Shown here piece by piece: positions 23,541 to 36,120 of a DNA stretch of 64,000 nucleotides. The stretch is taken from positions 104,944,941 to 105,008,940 of the forward strand of contig QVOM02000112.1 of NCBI GenBank assembly GCA_003586115.2. The letters run 5' to 3'. Numbering within the stretch: position 1 is the first letter of the stretch; each line of letters begins with the position of its first letter. The stretch comes from Salvator merianae. Lineage: Eukaryota > Chordata > Lepidosauria > Squamata > Teiidae. The notes under the pieces were generated by a model. It saw only the letters and a list, made by a program, of their open reading frames with translations, did no database searches and was not told the DNA's origin. The position numbers and the translations under genes were made by a program.

Positions 23541-23894
23541 TTTAGGGATGTGTATGAATGAAATCCACTTTTTTGTTTTGCTGTCGAAGCGAAAACCCAT
23601 ATTTTTGCTTCACCTGCAAATTTCAATAATGAAAAACTGCTTTTTCACATTTGTTTATGCTAGTTTTGCCATGTTTTTCCTAATGAAAATGCCCTTTTCA
23701 TGGGGAAAAACATAGCAAAAACATGAATATTCAATTGAATACTTTGTTTTTGCAAAGGGGCTGTCTGGTTCATTTTGCTAGAATCCTGCAAATGCAAAAA
23801 ACCCACGTATTTTTAATTTGATGAAAATATCTGTGAATGCAAAATATTCAATCGAATTTGCAAATGTAGAAGTGTTTTTGCACGTCTCTTGTGC
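23541..23894. mobile_element. AT-rich hAT-like MITE (GGGATGTG ends)
   Basis: The left end AGGGATGTGTATGAA and the right end TTTTTGCACGTCTCTT are decayed inverted ends of the 58669-59001 family. Flanks TATGCAGT and TGTGCAGA are six-of-eight matches. The interior is AT-rich with paired words such as CCCTTTTCATGGGGAAAA. Confidence 0.65.
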
Positions 23895-24016
23895 AGAGAC
23901 GCAACATTTCATTTGTGCTCTGTGGATCGTATACTGGATGTAGACACAGTGAGCAAGGTATTTTCTTGATAATCTAGTGGCCTGTCAGTAGGCTGAATTG
24001 AGTCTGATTACCATAG

Positions 24017-24575
24017 GGCAGGATCATAGAATTATAGAATTGGAAGGGACCTCCAGGGTCATCGAGTCCAACACCTGCTCCTTGCAGGATTCACTAAACC
24101 ATCCCAGACCGATGTCTGTTCAGCCTTTCCTTGAAGACCTCCAAAGAAGGAGAGCTCATCACCTCCCAAGGCAACCTATTCCTTTTACTGATTGTCCTTA
24201 CTGTCAGAAAGTTTTTTCTAATATCTAGTCTGTATCTACTCCCTTGAAGTTTCATCCCATTGTTTCTAGTTCTTCCTTCCTGTGTAAGTGAGAACAGGGC
24301 CAATCCCTGTGCACTGTGACAGCCTTCAGATACTTGAAAACAGCTATCATCTTCCCTCTCAGTCTTCTCTTCTGCAGGCTAAACATAACTAGATCCTTTA
24401 ACTGTTCCTCGTAGGACATGGTTTGCAGACCACTCACCATTTTGGTAGCCGTCCTCTGAACTTGCTCCAGTTTGTCAATATCTTTTTAAAATTGGGGTGC
24501 CCAGAACTGGACACTGTACTCCAGATGAGGTCTAACCAAGGTAGAGTAAAGAGAGATAATACATTGGACAGGGTG
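24017..24575 (-). mobile_element. CR1-like LINE 3' end
   Basis: The left edge AGAATTATAGAATTGGAAGG, then GACCTCCAGGGTCATCGAGT, is the reversed classic amniote CR1 3' end. Minus-strand reading gives [20 protein letters not shown] (C-terminal ORF2), then [20 protein letters not shown]. It has no intact upstream domains. Confidence 0.88.
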
Positions 24576-25535
24576 TTGCATGTTTCTGCATGCACATCTA
24601 CATTTGTGCATGGGTGCTAAGAACTGCAGTTTGATTTGAAAATCACTTGGAATGGAGCAGTTTCTAAGTTTGATTGAGTAGAATAGAACTAGAGTGTTCC
24701 ATACAGCAAGAATTGGGTTATTTGGTGATTAACAGTCTGCCTGCCTGCACTTCATTCTGGAATTAAAAATCTAAAGTTTCTATGAGACTAGCTGTGTTAC
24801 GTGCATGCTGGAAAGCAAGGAAGAATTGTATGGCTGTTTTAAGTAGTACAAAATCCATTGTGGCTTAAGTCTCCATGGAGTTCAGTGGGAATATCTGACT
24901 TTTATAAACCTAAGGGTTGCAATGCCTACTTTAGCCCCCTCTTCAGTTTCTTCATACATACATGTGCATTTATTTAATTCTTTGCCTCTGTGTGCATGTG
25001 CATCAACACACAGCGCTCCTCCAACAGCTATATTAATGAGGAAAACACAGCATTTTAGTTCCCAATTGCAGTTCTCAAAGCAGCAAACATGCAGGATTTT
25101 TCTGAAAATTACAGAGTTGGAATAGTTGTTGATGTTGCAGAATTTTCTCCAAAGCAGACCTCCTTATCTTAACAGATGAGTCTGGAGATTTAAAAACAAC
25201 AACATTTATCTGCTCTTTGGAAGGATGCCTTTCTAAACATCCAGGAAGTAAAATCTCCCACCTCATTCAAGAAACTTGAGGGGCAATTGCAAGGTACTTC
25301 CTGAAGCTTAGCAGCCAGGATCAGGCCCACCTAGGGTTGGTGCTGGTGCTTTTGTGTTGTTTTGTTTCCCTTGCCTCTTTTAGACTTGTAGCCCATTTCA
25401 TCAAAAGCAAAAAGTGTTTTCCTAAATTGCTGGTATAAATATACCTGGTTAGGAGGGACTATTATGAATGCTACGAGGGTAATGAAATATAGCAAGTGCA
25501 GACAGTAACCGTTGTGGACAGTGACTCTCCACTAA
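24576..25535. other. Non-coding stretch, nothing recognised
   Basis: No gene, LINE domain or paired terminal repeats were recognised. Confidence 0.35.
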
Positions 25536-26004
25536 GAGCCTGTTTGCACCTAAAACTAGGGAGTGTCAAGAACGCTCACTAGTCAAGTGCTTCTGCACTT
25601 TGTGGAAGCCCTGGCATTCGGGAACAGACTACAGCTGCTCCCGTTCTCTACCTGCTGTGGAGCACAAAATCATGCTCCAAAGCTGTACTGGAAGCAGTTG
25701 GATTGCTCCCAGTACAGTGTGTTGACACCTGTTTCCGGGTGCGAATACGCAGCTGTGCAGTGCACGTGCGTCTGCATGATCATGTGGTGTTGCCGGTTGC
25801 CATGGCAGCAGCCGGAAGCTTCCTGGCCAGTGTCATGGTGCAGAATGCCAGCAGGACACCAGCATTTGCCCTGTGAATGCTAGTATCCTGCTGGTATTCT
25901 GTTCCAAGACCTCACAGTGTGGACAGTCTCCATGCTGTGAGGTCTGTTCCATCTTGGAATGTTTGTTTCCCAACATCCCAAGATGGAAAGTGTGAAAAGG
26001 CCTC
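25536..26004 (+). mobile_element. Family A MITE, copy A5
   Basis: The left end GAGCCTGTTTGCACC and the right end GTGTGAAAAGGCCTC are inverted relatives. The copy includes the CAGCATTTGCCCTGTGAATGC palindrome (split across 25859-25880) and near its right end AATGTTTGTTTCCCAACATCCC. The flanking triplet is not clean. This copy shows what A4 looked like before the L1 entered. Confidence 0.72.
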
Positions 26005-26678
26005 AAGACTGTTTGACAGAACTATGAGGAAAGTATCAAAATGCTACTGCAAAGCACCCATCTAAATCTGTTCTGCATTGTGATACTTAACTCTCACTGC
26101 CTTGTAGTTCTTGGATGATAGACACATCCATACTTACAGACAGGGTAGGGTAGGGTGGAACAGGCAGATTGCCACTCACCAGATGTGCTGGCTACCAGGG
26201 ATGACCTAATTGCCAGGGTGATCTACTCTGATAGCACTCTGACAATCTAGCACTCTGACAGCCTAACTGGCATAGGAGTGACCCCATGTGAATTGAAGGT
26301 CCAGGATTCCTGATCTGTTTCCAGTTCTTCATACCCTAGAGGGTGAAGAAAGCTGCCTTCTGTGACTGATGGGAGCTCAAACACATAGAGATTTTGAGGG
26401 AACACATGTAATAACCTGATCCTGTGTTGACATACATGCAACATCAGAAATGCAAATATTCATAAACTAACAAAGGAAAGATTCAGCATCCAGGCACTTT
26501 GCCTCTGGTTTTAAGGTAAGTATTCTGAGTAAATGCTGAATTAAATTTATCAGGAAGTCAAATGGTCTCCCATCTGGCAATCCATTTTACATTTTTAGCT
26601 ATATCTTTTAGCTTTGTTTCATTGCTTCAAAGCCACTTCTCTGGCTATTTTACCTGTTTAAAATGCCCCTTTATGTTT

Positions 26679-27202
26679 GGGCCTTTCTGCACTTACTGGT
26701 AAACTGGTACAGTACAAGGCCTAGACCCCTTCTGGGCCTCTCTCTTCTGCACTCTGGTGTGGAACAGAGAGGTCATGTCCCCTGTCAGACTGCTCTGTCC
26801 TCATTGGACAGAGTGTAGCCTGTTCTAGGTGGCCTCAAATGGCCGCCTAGGCTGGGACAGCAAGTCCTACTTGTAAGTAAACCAGCCCAGGGAGGCAAGC
26901 AGGAGGGCAGATGCCTCTATGAGCTGGTTTAGCAGGTGGGGACCTCTTCAGCAGTGCACCAAACTGTGCTGCCAAAGGGAGCTCCATGGTCCGAAACTTT
27001 AGTTCCTGACTGTTGGAGCACTTGCGTATGCTCTGAAGCTCATGGGAGTTTCAGAGCAGGGTGGAGCAGGGTGGAGACTGTCCCAGAATAGTCTATCCAA
27101 ATGGCCTTGTTCCAGGACAGCTGGGCTGCTCCATCTGGGAACCATTCCAGTAGAATTGGTTCCAGCTGGAGTGGTTCAGCCCTGGTAAGTACGAAAAGAC
27201 CC
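26679..27202. mobile_element. MITE with GGGCCTTTCTGCACTTAC ends
   Basis: The left end GGGCCTTTCTGCACTTACTG and the right end GTAAGTACGAAAAGACCC are inverted. Flanks TTT and TTC differ by one base. No protein is encoded in its 524 bp. Confidence 0.68.
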
Positions 27203-29610
27203 TTCGAGTCCAGTGAAAAGTCGCCTAAAAATGTCATAAGAGATTGTATGTTTATTCTCTAAGTTTCTTCTTAGTCTTTTGTTTACTTCTGAAGTAATAG
27301 AGAAGGCAGAATGAGACATAACTTGTTTGGATAAATTAAGCTTTATGTGAAATACAAATTTCGAAAAATGACTAGGAAGACATGGACTTCAAGATTTTTC
27401 CCTCTTTGAAGTAGATCTGTGAGAGTGAATGTTGGAAAATATTGGTTTTGATTATTAATTAGCTGAAGCTGCTCACATAGTTTGTGATTATTTGGAAAGG
27501 GCTGGAAAGCAGCCTCGGTCTTCGTCATTTTGAAATATGCATTGCAAACATAACTTGTATTGTTCCAGTGTCATTCAATGCCATTCTGTTTCCCTACAGC
27601 TACTTCTCAGTGTATTATTTTTCCCTCTTCCTTGTACTCATTGAAATTGTCCTCATTTGCCCCCACAGTCACTTAACCCCCCCTTTTTTCTGACAGGGGT
27701 GACCCATTCGTTATTTTTTCAATGAGACAGAATGTTTAAAATTATGGTATCGTGATATCATTGTAAACAAAATACCAGCCTTGCAAGACAATTGCTGGAG
27801 ATACGCACTCTTCTGTAATTTGCTTTTTATTTCTGTTTTGGGGGTTTGGGGGTTTGAAGGCCAGGCTTATTGGTGCTAAGAATAACTTTGAGACCTTTTT
27901 CTGATAGTCAGAACTGGACATGTGGATGGCTATGCATTCTTAATTTATAACAAAATCCTTATCTTAAGAGATAGGCATTTCAGATCCAGATTAGGGACAG
28001 TTTCCATTATTATTTCTCAAAGGATGCATTCTAAAAACTCCATTGGGGGAGTGCTTGTATTCACTGAAAGCTACGTTTTATAGATTTCCATGAAAGTGAA
28101 CTGCTTTTGTTAACGGTGCCATGGCCCACGTGGAGATAATATCTGTTAGTCCAGATCTTGCCAGCAGGTGGAAAGATTATCTGGAAACCTCAAAAATGCC
28201 ATATCTTCAGTTCCCTTAGGCAAAAAAAGATAAAAATAAAATAAATATCATGTAATTGATAATTCTGATATGGAGACTAATGCTTGAGATTAGCCATTTT
28301 GAAACTAAAACCAAAACTACATCCAAGGCCTGCCAAGGGCTATTGTACAATACAGACATGCCAGTGAAATTCAGGTCGCCTCCAGACTTACACAATTATT
28401 TTGCTATATTCTGTTATTTTGTAATTGCCCACTTTTGTAATAATCCCATATTGTTCCTGCACAAGAGCAGAAATCATGTTTTTCCAAACCAGCAAAGAAT
28501 GGCAAGTATGCTATCCTGTTGAGAAACCGCCATCCATGTGATACGGCCCCCACCATTGGCTTCCGCACCTTGGAAAGAAAGCCCCGTATTGGGTACACAA
28601 GGAGCCAATGACGTGCGGCCACAGGCTTCCGCAACTTTGAAGTTCATGCCAAAATCTCGTTCATGTTCTCAAAAGCCTTGCAGTGGTAATCCAAACTAAA
28701 ATGTGTTATTGGAATGATGAAATCTTTTACTATGATAGTTCTTTTTCCTGCAATAGCTTCATTGAGTTATATTGCTTTTAAAATTTGGAATGACTTTGTG
28801 AGATAGGTAAGCACATCTGGCAATTCAATCACACATCCACAATAAATACATAAAAAACACCCTGTTCGGTTAGCCTCAGAGTTTGATTATGTGATGCTAT
28901 AAAGCCAATAATCTGTGATTTGGAACAGCAAGAGAAGAATATGAAATGAGTTGCTACTTTCAACAGTATAATCGGCAGAAAATATAAAAGGTATGTTCAA
29001 GTGCTTGGGAGATCAACACAGTACTCTGATGCAGAAATAGAATGCCGTAGAGAACTGTCCATGGTACTAAAATTTGCTTATAAATTTTGAATAGATTTTC
29101 AATTTTCATAGATTACTAACATGGGTACAACTACTATTGCAGCAAGCCTAGCTTTTTGCTGGGGCTCCAGGAAACAACAGGGGGCATTTGGGAGTGTTTC
29201 GCGGGATGCTGAACTTTGTTTTAATATGTGTTCACTTTTTCCCTCAAAAAACTTTTATTGGCAACAAAGGAAAAACAATAATGCAACATGAAATACAAGA
29301 ACTAAATAAACAACAGCTCCAGCAGGTTCAACATGTAATTTCAACACATAATTTCATCTCAGTGCTTAAGTACTGTTGCACCTGTAAACTAGAGGACCCA
29401 GGTTGAGATTGTAAGTTTGTTGTATGTAATCCTTACACTCCATTAATGGTCTCCATGTCCCACAACAGTCGTATCAACCAAGTGTTGCTTTGCATTGCTC
29501 TCAGCTTTGTCATAATACTTTCCATGTTAGCTTGATTCCGTAGAAGAGCATACCAAGACACTAAAGACAATGCAGTATAATTCTCGCATTTCTTCATATG
29601 TTCATTGTGG
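27203..29610. other. Mostly unrecognised non-coding DNA
   Basis: Apart from repeat X at 28040-28195 no family was recognised. A GC-richer patch at about 28528-28630 contains CCACCATTGGCTTCCGCA and (farther right) GGAGCCAATGACGTGCGG, whose inner words are inverted. It may be another small foldback element. Confidence 0.35.
28040..28195 (-). repeat. Unclassified repeat X, copy 1
   Basis: Read on the minus strand it gives GAGGTTTCCAGATAATCTT, then GCCATGGCACC, then GCAGTTCACTTTCATGG and ATCTATAAAAC. The same order occurs on the plus strand at 47175-47330. No terminal repeats or protein motif identify the class. Confidence 0.65.
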
Positions 29611-30071
29611 CTGCATCCAGACAGGGCCTAAAACATGGGATTTATCCCAGCACTATACTGGGATTGCCACACATATCCATGGCAGACCCACCATAGCACT
29701 GGAATACAAGGTTGAAATCCTGGGTCTACCAGTGGAGAAATCCTCCTGATCCAGAATGCTGGAGGCATGCTGGAGGCATGCAGAAGGCATGCCTACCATG
29801 TTCGGGACTACTGGGGGGGGGGTACATTTTGGTGATGTGGCATAGTGCACCTGCTAAATGCACTCCCAGAGGCCCCCAGGCTAGGAACTTCTGTTGCTAG
29901 CCATTGGAGGATTGGGGGTGCAGCCATGAAGCTTGCATGAACTTCGCGGCTGCAATGTGGGCTGATCTGGGATCCCAGCTACGCCTTTCCATGATTGGGA
30001 TCAGTGGACTTAACTACTCTGGGTCCACTGATCCCAACTTAAAGCAGGTACATGCAGAAAGAGCCCAAGAG
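29611..30071. mobile_element. Candidate MITE (CATCCAGACAGGGCC left end)
   Basis: The left block GCATCCAGACAGGGCCTAAA recurs at 51075-51095 (CTCCAGACAGGGCCTAAAAT) with similar following sequence. The right block GTACATGCAGAAAGAGCCC belongs to the TTTCTGCA end group. The two ends do not match well, so this may be a chimera of two elements. Confidence 0.45.
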
Positions 30072-31015
30072 ACAGAGCCTTTCCGATCATGGCGTCTTAC
30101 CCATGAAATCCTTTCCCCGGCATTCAGAAAAATTAAAAAAATTGGGCTTCCCTGCCCCCAGGCTTTTAATGGAATCTAATGCTTGCTGCAGCTACTAGAT
30201 CAATTGTTTTCATTCGCATTTTCATTAATATTTATGTTTTTATATTATTAGGCACCTTGAGAATTCTTGTAATTGAGGCGGGTTGGGAATATACATATTT
30301 TAAATGTTAAAAAAATGCTGTCAATATTTGGTAGAGTTGTTGTCATTCTGCCTCTCTTAAGCTGCATGGCTCAGATCCACGTTGAGACACAGGAAAGGAA
30401 TAAGGGCAGGCTAAGAGAGACAGAACAGACAGGAATCAAGGAAGCCTGAATGCTAACAGAAGAAGCAGGGAGGGAAGAAATGAAGATGATGGCTGGGACA
30501 TAAAGGAGTGCAAATCAGGATGTAAGAGGAAGAATCTGTTCCATTTCTGGACTTCCAAACATCCACTGTGATAGCTGAGAATGCTGGGACCTGTTAAACA
30601 GAAGTTTGGCACAGGCTGAACTAATCCATGGATTAGTGAGTATTGGTTAATATGGCATAGGTATCCCACCCTCAATGGTATTCTAATGAGTCACTGGTCC
30701 TTACTGTTCTTGTTGCAAAAGCTTTTCCTCCTGGGTTTGACTTTGAAAAGTGGTGTTTCCTACAGCCAAGCTAACATAATTTCTTCAAAATTCTCATTCT
30801 GGTTGATTGCTGTCCCTTCCCTTAAGATCTTCAGGTTCATTGTGAATCCAGAGTATAGGGTGGATCATATAGTCGGGACATATTAAATCTCCGCCCCTCC
30901 CAAGTTTTACTATGCCTTGCAGTCTGGATGTTCTAGAGATGGCATTCCTGGTGTAATCTCTTTTGACGCCTTTTTTGGTTTCAGTACTGGAGGCTAGCAG
31001 GCCCAGAAAGACTTA
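30072..31015. other. Non-coding stretch with one L2 tail remnant
   Basis: About 30240-30310 (ATTAGGCACCTTGAGAATTC, then GGCGGGTTGGGAATATAC) looks like an L2-type 3' tail. Nothing else is recognised. Confidence 0.4.
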
Positions 31016-31381
31016 GGGGTTTTCTGCATTCACCGTGCCTTGTTCTGGGCCAGTGGGGCTTGCTGGTCTGGAATACACCAAGGTGTAGCCTGGAACAGTG
31101 CTGCCTGCACAACAGTGCTGGTTCAGACCAGCCCCCACACTGGCCCTGAAGTTGTCATGAGCTTTGGGCCTGGCTTCCAAGGGCTCTGACGGGCTAGGAA
31201 CAAATGTTCCTAGCCTTAGACCCGGGGGGGATCCATTTTGGCAGTGCACTTTGGTGCACCACTGAAATGGGTTCACCGGTAGGCTTCTACATGCCTCCGT
31301 GATTCGGATCACCCTCACTGGAGCCCAGAAGAGGACTATGAGAGCCTGTATTCTAGAACAAAGGTGAGTGCAGAAAGGCCC
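31016..31381. mobile_element. MITE with GGGCCTTTCTGCACTCACC-type ends
   Basis: The left end GGGGTTTTCTGCATTCACC and the right end GGTGAGTGCAGAAAGGCCC are inverted copies. The left flank is TTA but the right flank is TGG, so the duplication has decayed or the right edge is shifted. Confidence 0.6.
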
Positions 31382-32619
31382 TGGAAGACACAAAGACATA
31401 ATTGAGTAGACCACAAGCATAGTATACAGAAGCACAGCTCCAATGCTTTTTTGTAGGAAAACCAGTGCTATTTTCTGCAGGGTAGAGCAGCTGAGGTATA
31501 GGACTTTCTGTATGTATTTATTTGCCTGGCAAGAAGACACAAAGGTGTCTGTTTGTTAGCATTAAATATACATTAGAAAGTAGCACAATTCTTCAACAAT
31601 CTGTTCTAAGTGATCCAGATTGAGCCTGATCTCAGGAGCAGAACAGAACATATTAAGATTGTTCATATTACATCCTGCTCTTCCTCCCTTAATCTCCAGG
31701 AAGACCTACAATGTTTCTATTTGTTTATCCTAAAAGTGATAGGGCTGATCAGGCAAGCTAGGCTTCCTTAGCAATAATAGCAGGTAACAACAGCTGCTAG
31801 TTATTACTAATTGCTGGCCAGTGGATTGTTGGTAAAAGAGCGTCTGCCTTTCAACACTTTTGTAATTCCTGTATTGGGAAAAAGGTAATGGAAACTGTTG
31901 CTTGCTGGGCTTCATTTTGATTTTCTGTTTTATCACTGGAATTATTTTGTCTTGAGTTCATAGTGCATCACTTACCTGGGTTTAAAAAAAAAATCATGAA
32001 CCAACATAACTATTGTCAGCTTATTATTCTGTGGCAGTCAGTCAGGTATTATGCTCTTGTGTGTATACGTGGACATGTTTAATAACGAATCAATACCATG
32101 GTCTGCATTATTGAACTCTTGTTACGCAGTGGACGTGGTTCCAGTGATGCTCAGGGTAGCATATATGAATGTAGGCTCACTTTATTCTGTAAGGTAGCCC
32201 AGTTTCAGAGAACCCTGGTCTCCTACCAAATCTAGCATATGAATGTATGTCACTGTTTGCTAACTGATCCTAACTGATCCTAATAAAAATGAATTTTGTT
32301 TCAGGACAGTGCCAAACAATTGCCATTTGATAGATTCCTACATTTCTAAGTTCTCTTCAGGAATCTGTCCATGGGATCTTTCATGATCGACTTCTGCTTT
32401 AGATGTGCAGATTTAGCTGGGTGATTTTTAGCACTGCATCCAGCCATAAAACGAAGGGAGATTGCCCAACGGGCACCCAGCTGAACTGAATTTTGTAGTC
32501 CCTGGTTCCTACAAGACTAGTGCACGGCATGGTTGCTGAATGTTAAATGTTTATTTCAGGGATGCTTTAATCTTAGGTTTACCATTCCATCAGTGCAGGG
32601 AGGGAACAGAGAGAGGGGT
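31382..32619. other. Non-coding stretch, nothing recognised
   Basis: No exon, LINE domain or paired terminal repeats were recognised. Confidence 0.35.
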
Positions 32620-33065
32620 GGAGATGAGCAAGGAACTGCACTGGTTATCAGATCACTACCGAGCCCAATTCAGGGTGCTGATATTGACGTATAAAGCCCT
32701 AAATGACTTGGGTCCCGAATATCTGAAGGAGTGTCGTTCCCCATATAGACTTGCCGGTGCTTTAAGATCACAAAGCGGTGACCTTCTTGTAGTTCAGCTA
32801 CCCTTGGAGGTGCGAGGGGTTGTGGCACACAAGAAGGCCTTTTCTGTGGCAGCCCCCTGGCTGTGGAATTGCTCCCAGTGAAGTATGCCAAATTTATATG
32901 GTTTTCAACACCTGGTTAAAACATACTTTTTCACCTGGGGCTTTGACTCCCAGTTCCTCTGATTGTAGGGTGGGAGGGTAGGTTGGATGTATGGGTTGTA
33001 TTTTACATATGTTTTCATGTTTGTTTTGTCATATATTGTGAAAATGAGAGCTCAATAAGGGTAAT
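32620..33065 (+). mobile_element. L2-type LINE 3' end
   Basis: The plus strand encodes ELHWLSDHYRAQFRVLILTY, then KALNDLGPEYLKECRSPYRL and KAFSVAAPWLWN, closely parallel to the 1020-1250 part of the first LINE. It lies only about 130 bp before the first recognised ATP8A2 exon. It is 5'-truncated. Confidence 0.85.
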
Positions 33066-33164
33066 GTCCATGTCATGATTTGAAATAACTGGATAATCTT
33101 TGGGTTTCAGCCTCTAGCTTTAACATGCCATCAGATTTTCCCCTCTTTGCCTTTTTTTAAATAG

Positions 33165-33302
<138 letters not shown>

Positions 33303-33619
33303 TAGGTAATCTGGTAAGAAATGTTAAACAGATGGAATAAGACAGACCTGTGATTAATGGCAGTGCAAGCCACCTGGCATATGAAATAATCTGATACCTG
33401 GGCAGAGATTAAGGGAAGCTTTAATACAGGATGCTCGAACTATGAGCTTCCAGATGCTTCTGGATTGCAGTTTCCATCAGTCCCAGGCAGTCTGACTGAT
33501 GGCAAGGAATTATGGATTTATAATACAGAAACCTCTGAAGGCTCATAGTGTGAGTACTTCTGCTTTAACTAAATCTAACCATGGATTGCTCACGTTGCTG
33601 AGCTTTGTGGCTTAAGAGC

Positions 33620-33868
33620 AGATTGGACAGATTCATGGAGGTCAGGTGTATCAGTGGCTACTAGAACAGATGCCTAGGTACTGCCTCCAGATTGGAGAGA
33701 CAGGTAGGATGCATCTAAAGGCCATTTGCAGGGAGTCAGGAGCAGGGGAAGGTTTTTCCTTTTTATTCTGCTTGAGAATGTCCAGAACTGGTGAGCCACT
33801 GTGTGAGACAGGATGCTGGACTAGATGGGTGTTGACCTGATCCAGCAGGGGTCCTCTTATGTTCTAAA
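33620..33868 (+). mobile_element. CR1-like LINE 3' end
   Basis: It contains GGACAGATTCATGGAGGTCA and GATGCTGGACTAGATGGG, and ends GTCCTCTTATGTTCT. It lies in the intron after the first recognised ATP8A2 exon and is strongly 5'-truncated. Confidence 0.82.
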
Positions 33869-34488
33869 ATGTTGCCTTAAGTGTAACAGGTGTGCCGAGG
33901 TCAAGGTGGAGAGGAAGGGAGTGAAGCTGCATTGAAGCAGGGCTTCTCCATCAAGAGGCTTTACGTTTTTTGTAAATTATAAAGTTCAGTGTTTTGTTCA
34001 GGTGTCTTGCAGATACAGGGCTAGTCCATTGACCTGAGTAATCCAGTACTACCAGCACTGATGGGCAGTGGATCTCTGCTTTGTCTGCTCCTGCCTAGAA
34101 ATGCCAGGAATTAAATCTAACAGCTTCTGCATGCAAAGAGGTTTTATTACCATTCTACTACAGCCTGAACCCAATGCAGCTGGACCTCTTTGTGTCTGAA
34201 TCGAGTCCTGAGCGCACACCAGCAATGTAGCTTACTAGGATAAATCTCAGTCTCATAAATTAATGATACACTCCATCCGATCTTACAGATTTGGAATGTT
34301 GGCTTTAGGCATTACAAGTATTTCAAGACAGAGACATTTAAATGGAAGGGAGCATACAGGATAGTTAAACATTCTGTTGCCTTGCAGCTTGTGCTTCAAA
34401 ATGAAGCTTATTTCTCTGAACAGGGAAGAGCAAAGAAGAAGGAGGATATAAGCTGGAGCAGAGTCATAGCAGGGAGAAATGAACTCAA

Positions 34489-34675
34489 GGGCCTGTTCGC
34501 ACTTTGGTGCTAGCGAGCATCCAGATGGGACAGGCCAGCATTGGCAGTGTGAGTGCTGGAAGCCTGGTTCTGGCCTGTTCCAGTACTCACAGTGTGGATG
34601 GCCACCATGCTGTGGGCTCTGTTCCAACATAGACTGGTATAATTATACCATTCTGTGCTGGCAAGTGTAAGGCCT
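34489..34675 (+). mobile_element. Short family A MITE, copy A6
   Basis: The 187-bp copy starts GGGCCTGTTCGCACTTTGG and ends GCAAGTGTAAGGCCT. It carries the CAGCATTGGCAGTGTGAGTGC core and GTGTGGATGGCCACCATGC, both typical of the family. The internal part is deleted relative to A2 or A5. Flanking triplets CAA and AAG do not match cleanly. Confidence 0.65.
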
Positions 34676-35300
34676 AAGTACTCCTCCCAGATGCCCTTCT
34701 GTTCTTAAGCTCTCCTTCTGAAACTTCTTTTCTTTTGCCAGTGGTGTTGGGTCTTTGACTATTTTCCTTTATGCTAAAACCAAATAGGCTATATCATGTT
34801 CCATAATACACTTCTTAAAAAATGATTCATTCTGCGTGGGAGAGACTGGGAGGCCACTTAAGAACAGATGCAAGGAACATCAGGCAGATGCAGCACGATA
34901 CGAATAGATGCAAACCACAGGCCACACGTTCAATATAAATATCAAGGTAGAATGGTACAGACCCAGGTAGAACAGTGTTGGTAGTGGAAAGAAATACACA
35001 AAGACGAAAAATTAGTGAAGCTTTGTATCTTGGGTTATTAAAACCCGACATAAACCCCAGAGAAGACAGGAAAGAAATAGTCAAGCATATAAGATAAAGA
35101 CAACCCAAGATGGTATTTGAACACTGAAATATATTTCCTAATTCTGTACATGCCAGTGAATTTTGTACTGTTTTATTTTATTGTGAAATAAAGGAGTGGT
35201 CTGGATTTATACAATTAAGAAGTTCTATGCAATATGCTCATTGCATCACCAACCTATCAACTTATTAAAAAAAAAATCCTTTTTTTTGTTTGTTTTTCAG
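34676..35300. other. Intronic stretch, nothing recognised
   Basis: No repeat family was recognised. The last 25 bases form the polypyrimidine tract and acceptor of the segment 2 exon. Confidence 0.4.
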
Positions 35301-35399
35301 CAAATTCCAGATGTCTCTCCAACTGGAAGATATACCACCTTGGTGCCATTGCTATTTATTCTAACTGTTGCTGGCATCAAGGAGATTATAGAAGACTAT
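35301..35399 (+). CDS. ATP8A2: ATP8A2 exon: segment 2 and [14 protein letters not shown] loop
   Basis: The exon is 99 bases and in phase 0 at both ends. It encodes [20 protein letters not shown], then [13 protein letters not shown]. The [12 protein letters not shown] stretch is the near-invariant P4-ATPase entry region between segments 1 and 2, implicated in lipid selection. The hydrophobic [13 protein letters not shown] is segment 2. The acceptor TTTTTCAG and donor GTGAGT are both strong. Confidence 0.98.
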
Positions 35400-35814
35400 G
35401 TGAGTATTTCTTGTGCATGTTTGAAGGACCTGAGCCTACGCTTTCTCCCAGATCCTGGGATCTTTAACACAGCAAGCATTTGAGTGCAAGAGACAGGAAG
35501 AAAGGCGAAAATCTTCAGTGTAATAGACAACATGGCGGTAGGATTGGGGCTTGTCTGTTAAACTCATAGCTCCGTTCACTCCAAGGGAAAATTAAAATGC
35601 TTTTTTATTTTAAGTAGTCATCGTTCGTTTGCCTGTCATGGTCAGCAGAATTTCTTTTAGCAGCTTTCAGGTGCTTCTTCTGGACTTTCCTCAAAATTGG
35701 GTGAATGGCCAGCAGTTTCTCCATTGAATCAAGGTCTGTTAAGGCTTCATCCACACCATAGAAATGGGATGGTCTTAGAGCATCCCTGGAGCCTGGTGGG
35801 CAGATGTACCTGCC

Positions 35815-36005
35815 CCCATTGAGCCTGCAGCCTGCCCATGAGGCACAAAATCCACCTATGTGTCAACTGTGATAAAGTACCCAGAGGATGGATTTTGCCC
35901 TCATTTACTCCCACCACTGCCATGTGGAGTAATGGTGGTGCGGGCATGGCTTATCGAAGGTGATTTGTGCCCAGTGCAATTTAGTGCTGACTTCTGCACC
36001 ATTCC
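35815..36005. repeat. Unclassified repeat C, copy 2
   Basis: It parallels 7440-7625: GATGGATTTTGCCCTCA, then CCACTGCC, then CCCAGTGCAATTTAGTGCTG. True ends are unknown; the similarity may extend left to about 35740. Confidence 0.5.
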
Positions 36006-36009
36006 AGTT

Positions 36010-36120
36010 CAGTGCTAAATCATGCCAGGCAGAAGTTTCAAAGCTGCAAAACTTTTGTTATGCAGCTTTGAAATTTCTGAGGCTAGGAGGTGCCAGTTGG
36101 GTAAACAGTACACCTCTTGT
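36010..36120 (-). mobile_element. L2-type LINE ORF2 fragment
   Basis: The block AGCTTTGAAATTTCTGAGGC, then TAGGAGGTGCCAGTTGGGT, corresponds to 44160-44225 (AACTTTGAAGTCTCTAAGGC, then TGGGAGGTACCAGATGTGT). The latter is part of a reversed L2 ORF2. Only about 110 bases are recognisable. Confidence 0.5.

Noticed and set aside
31013..31540. 175-residue minus-strand open frame
   Set aside because: Most of it crosses the MITE at 31016-31381 and it shows no protein family motif.
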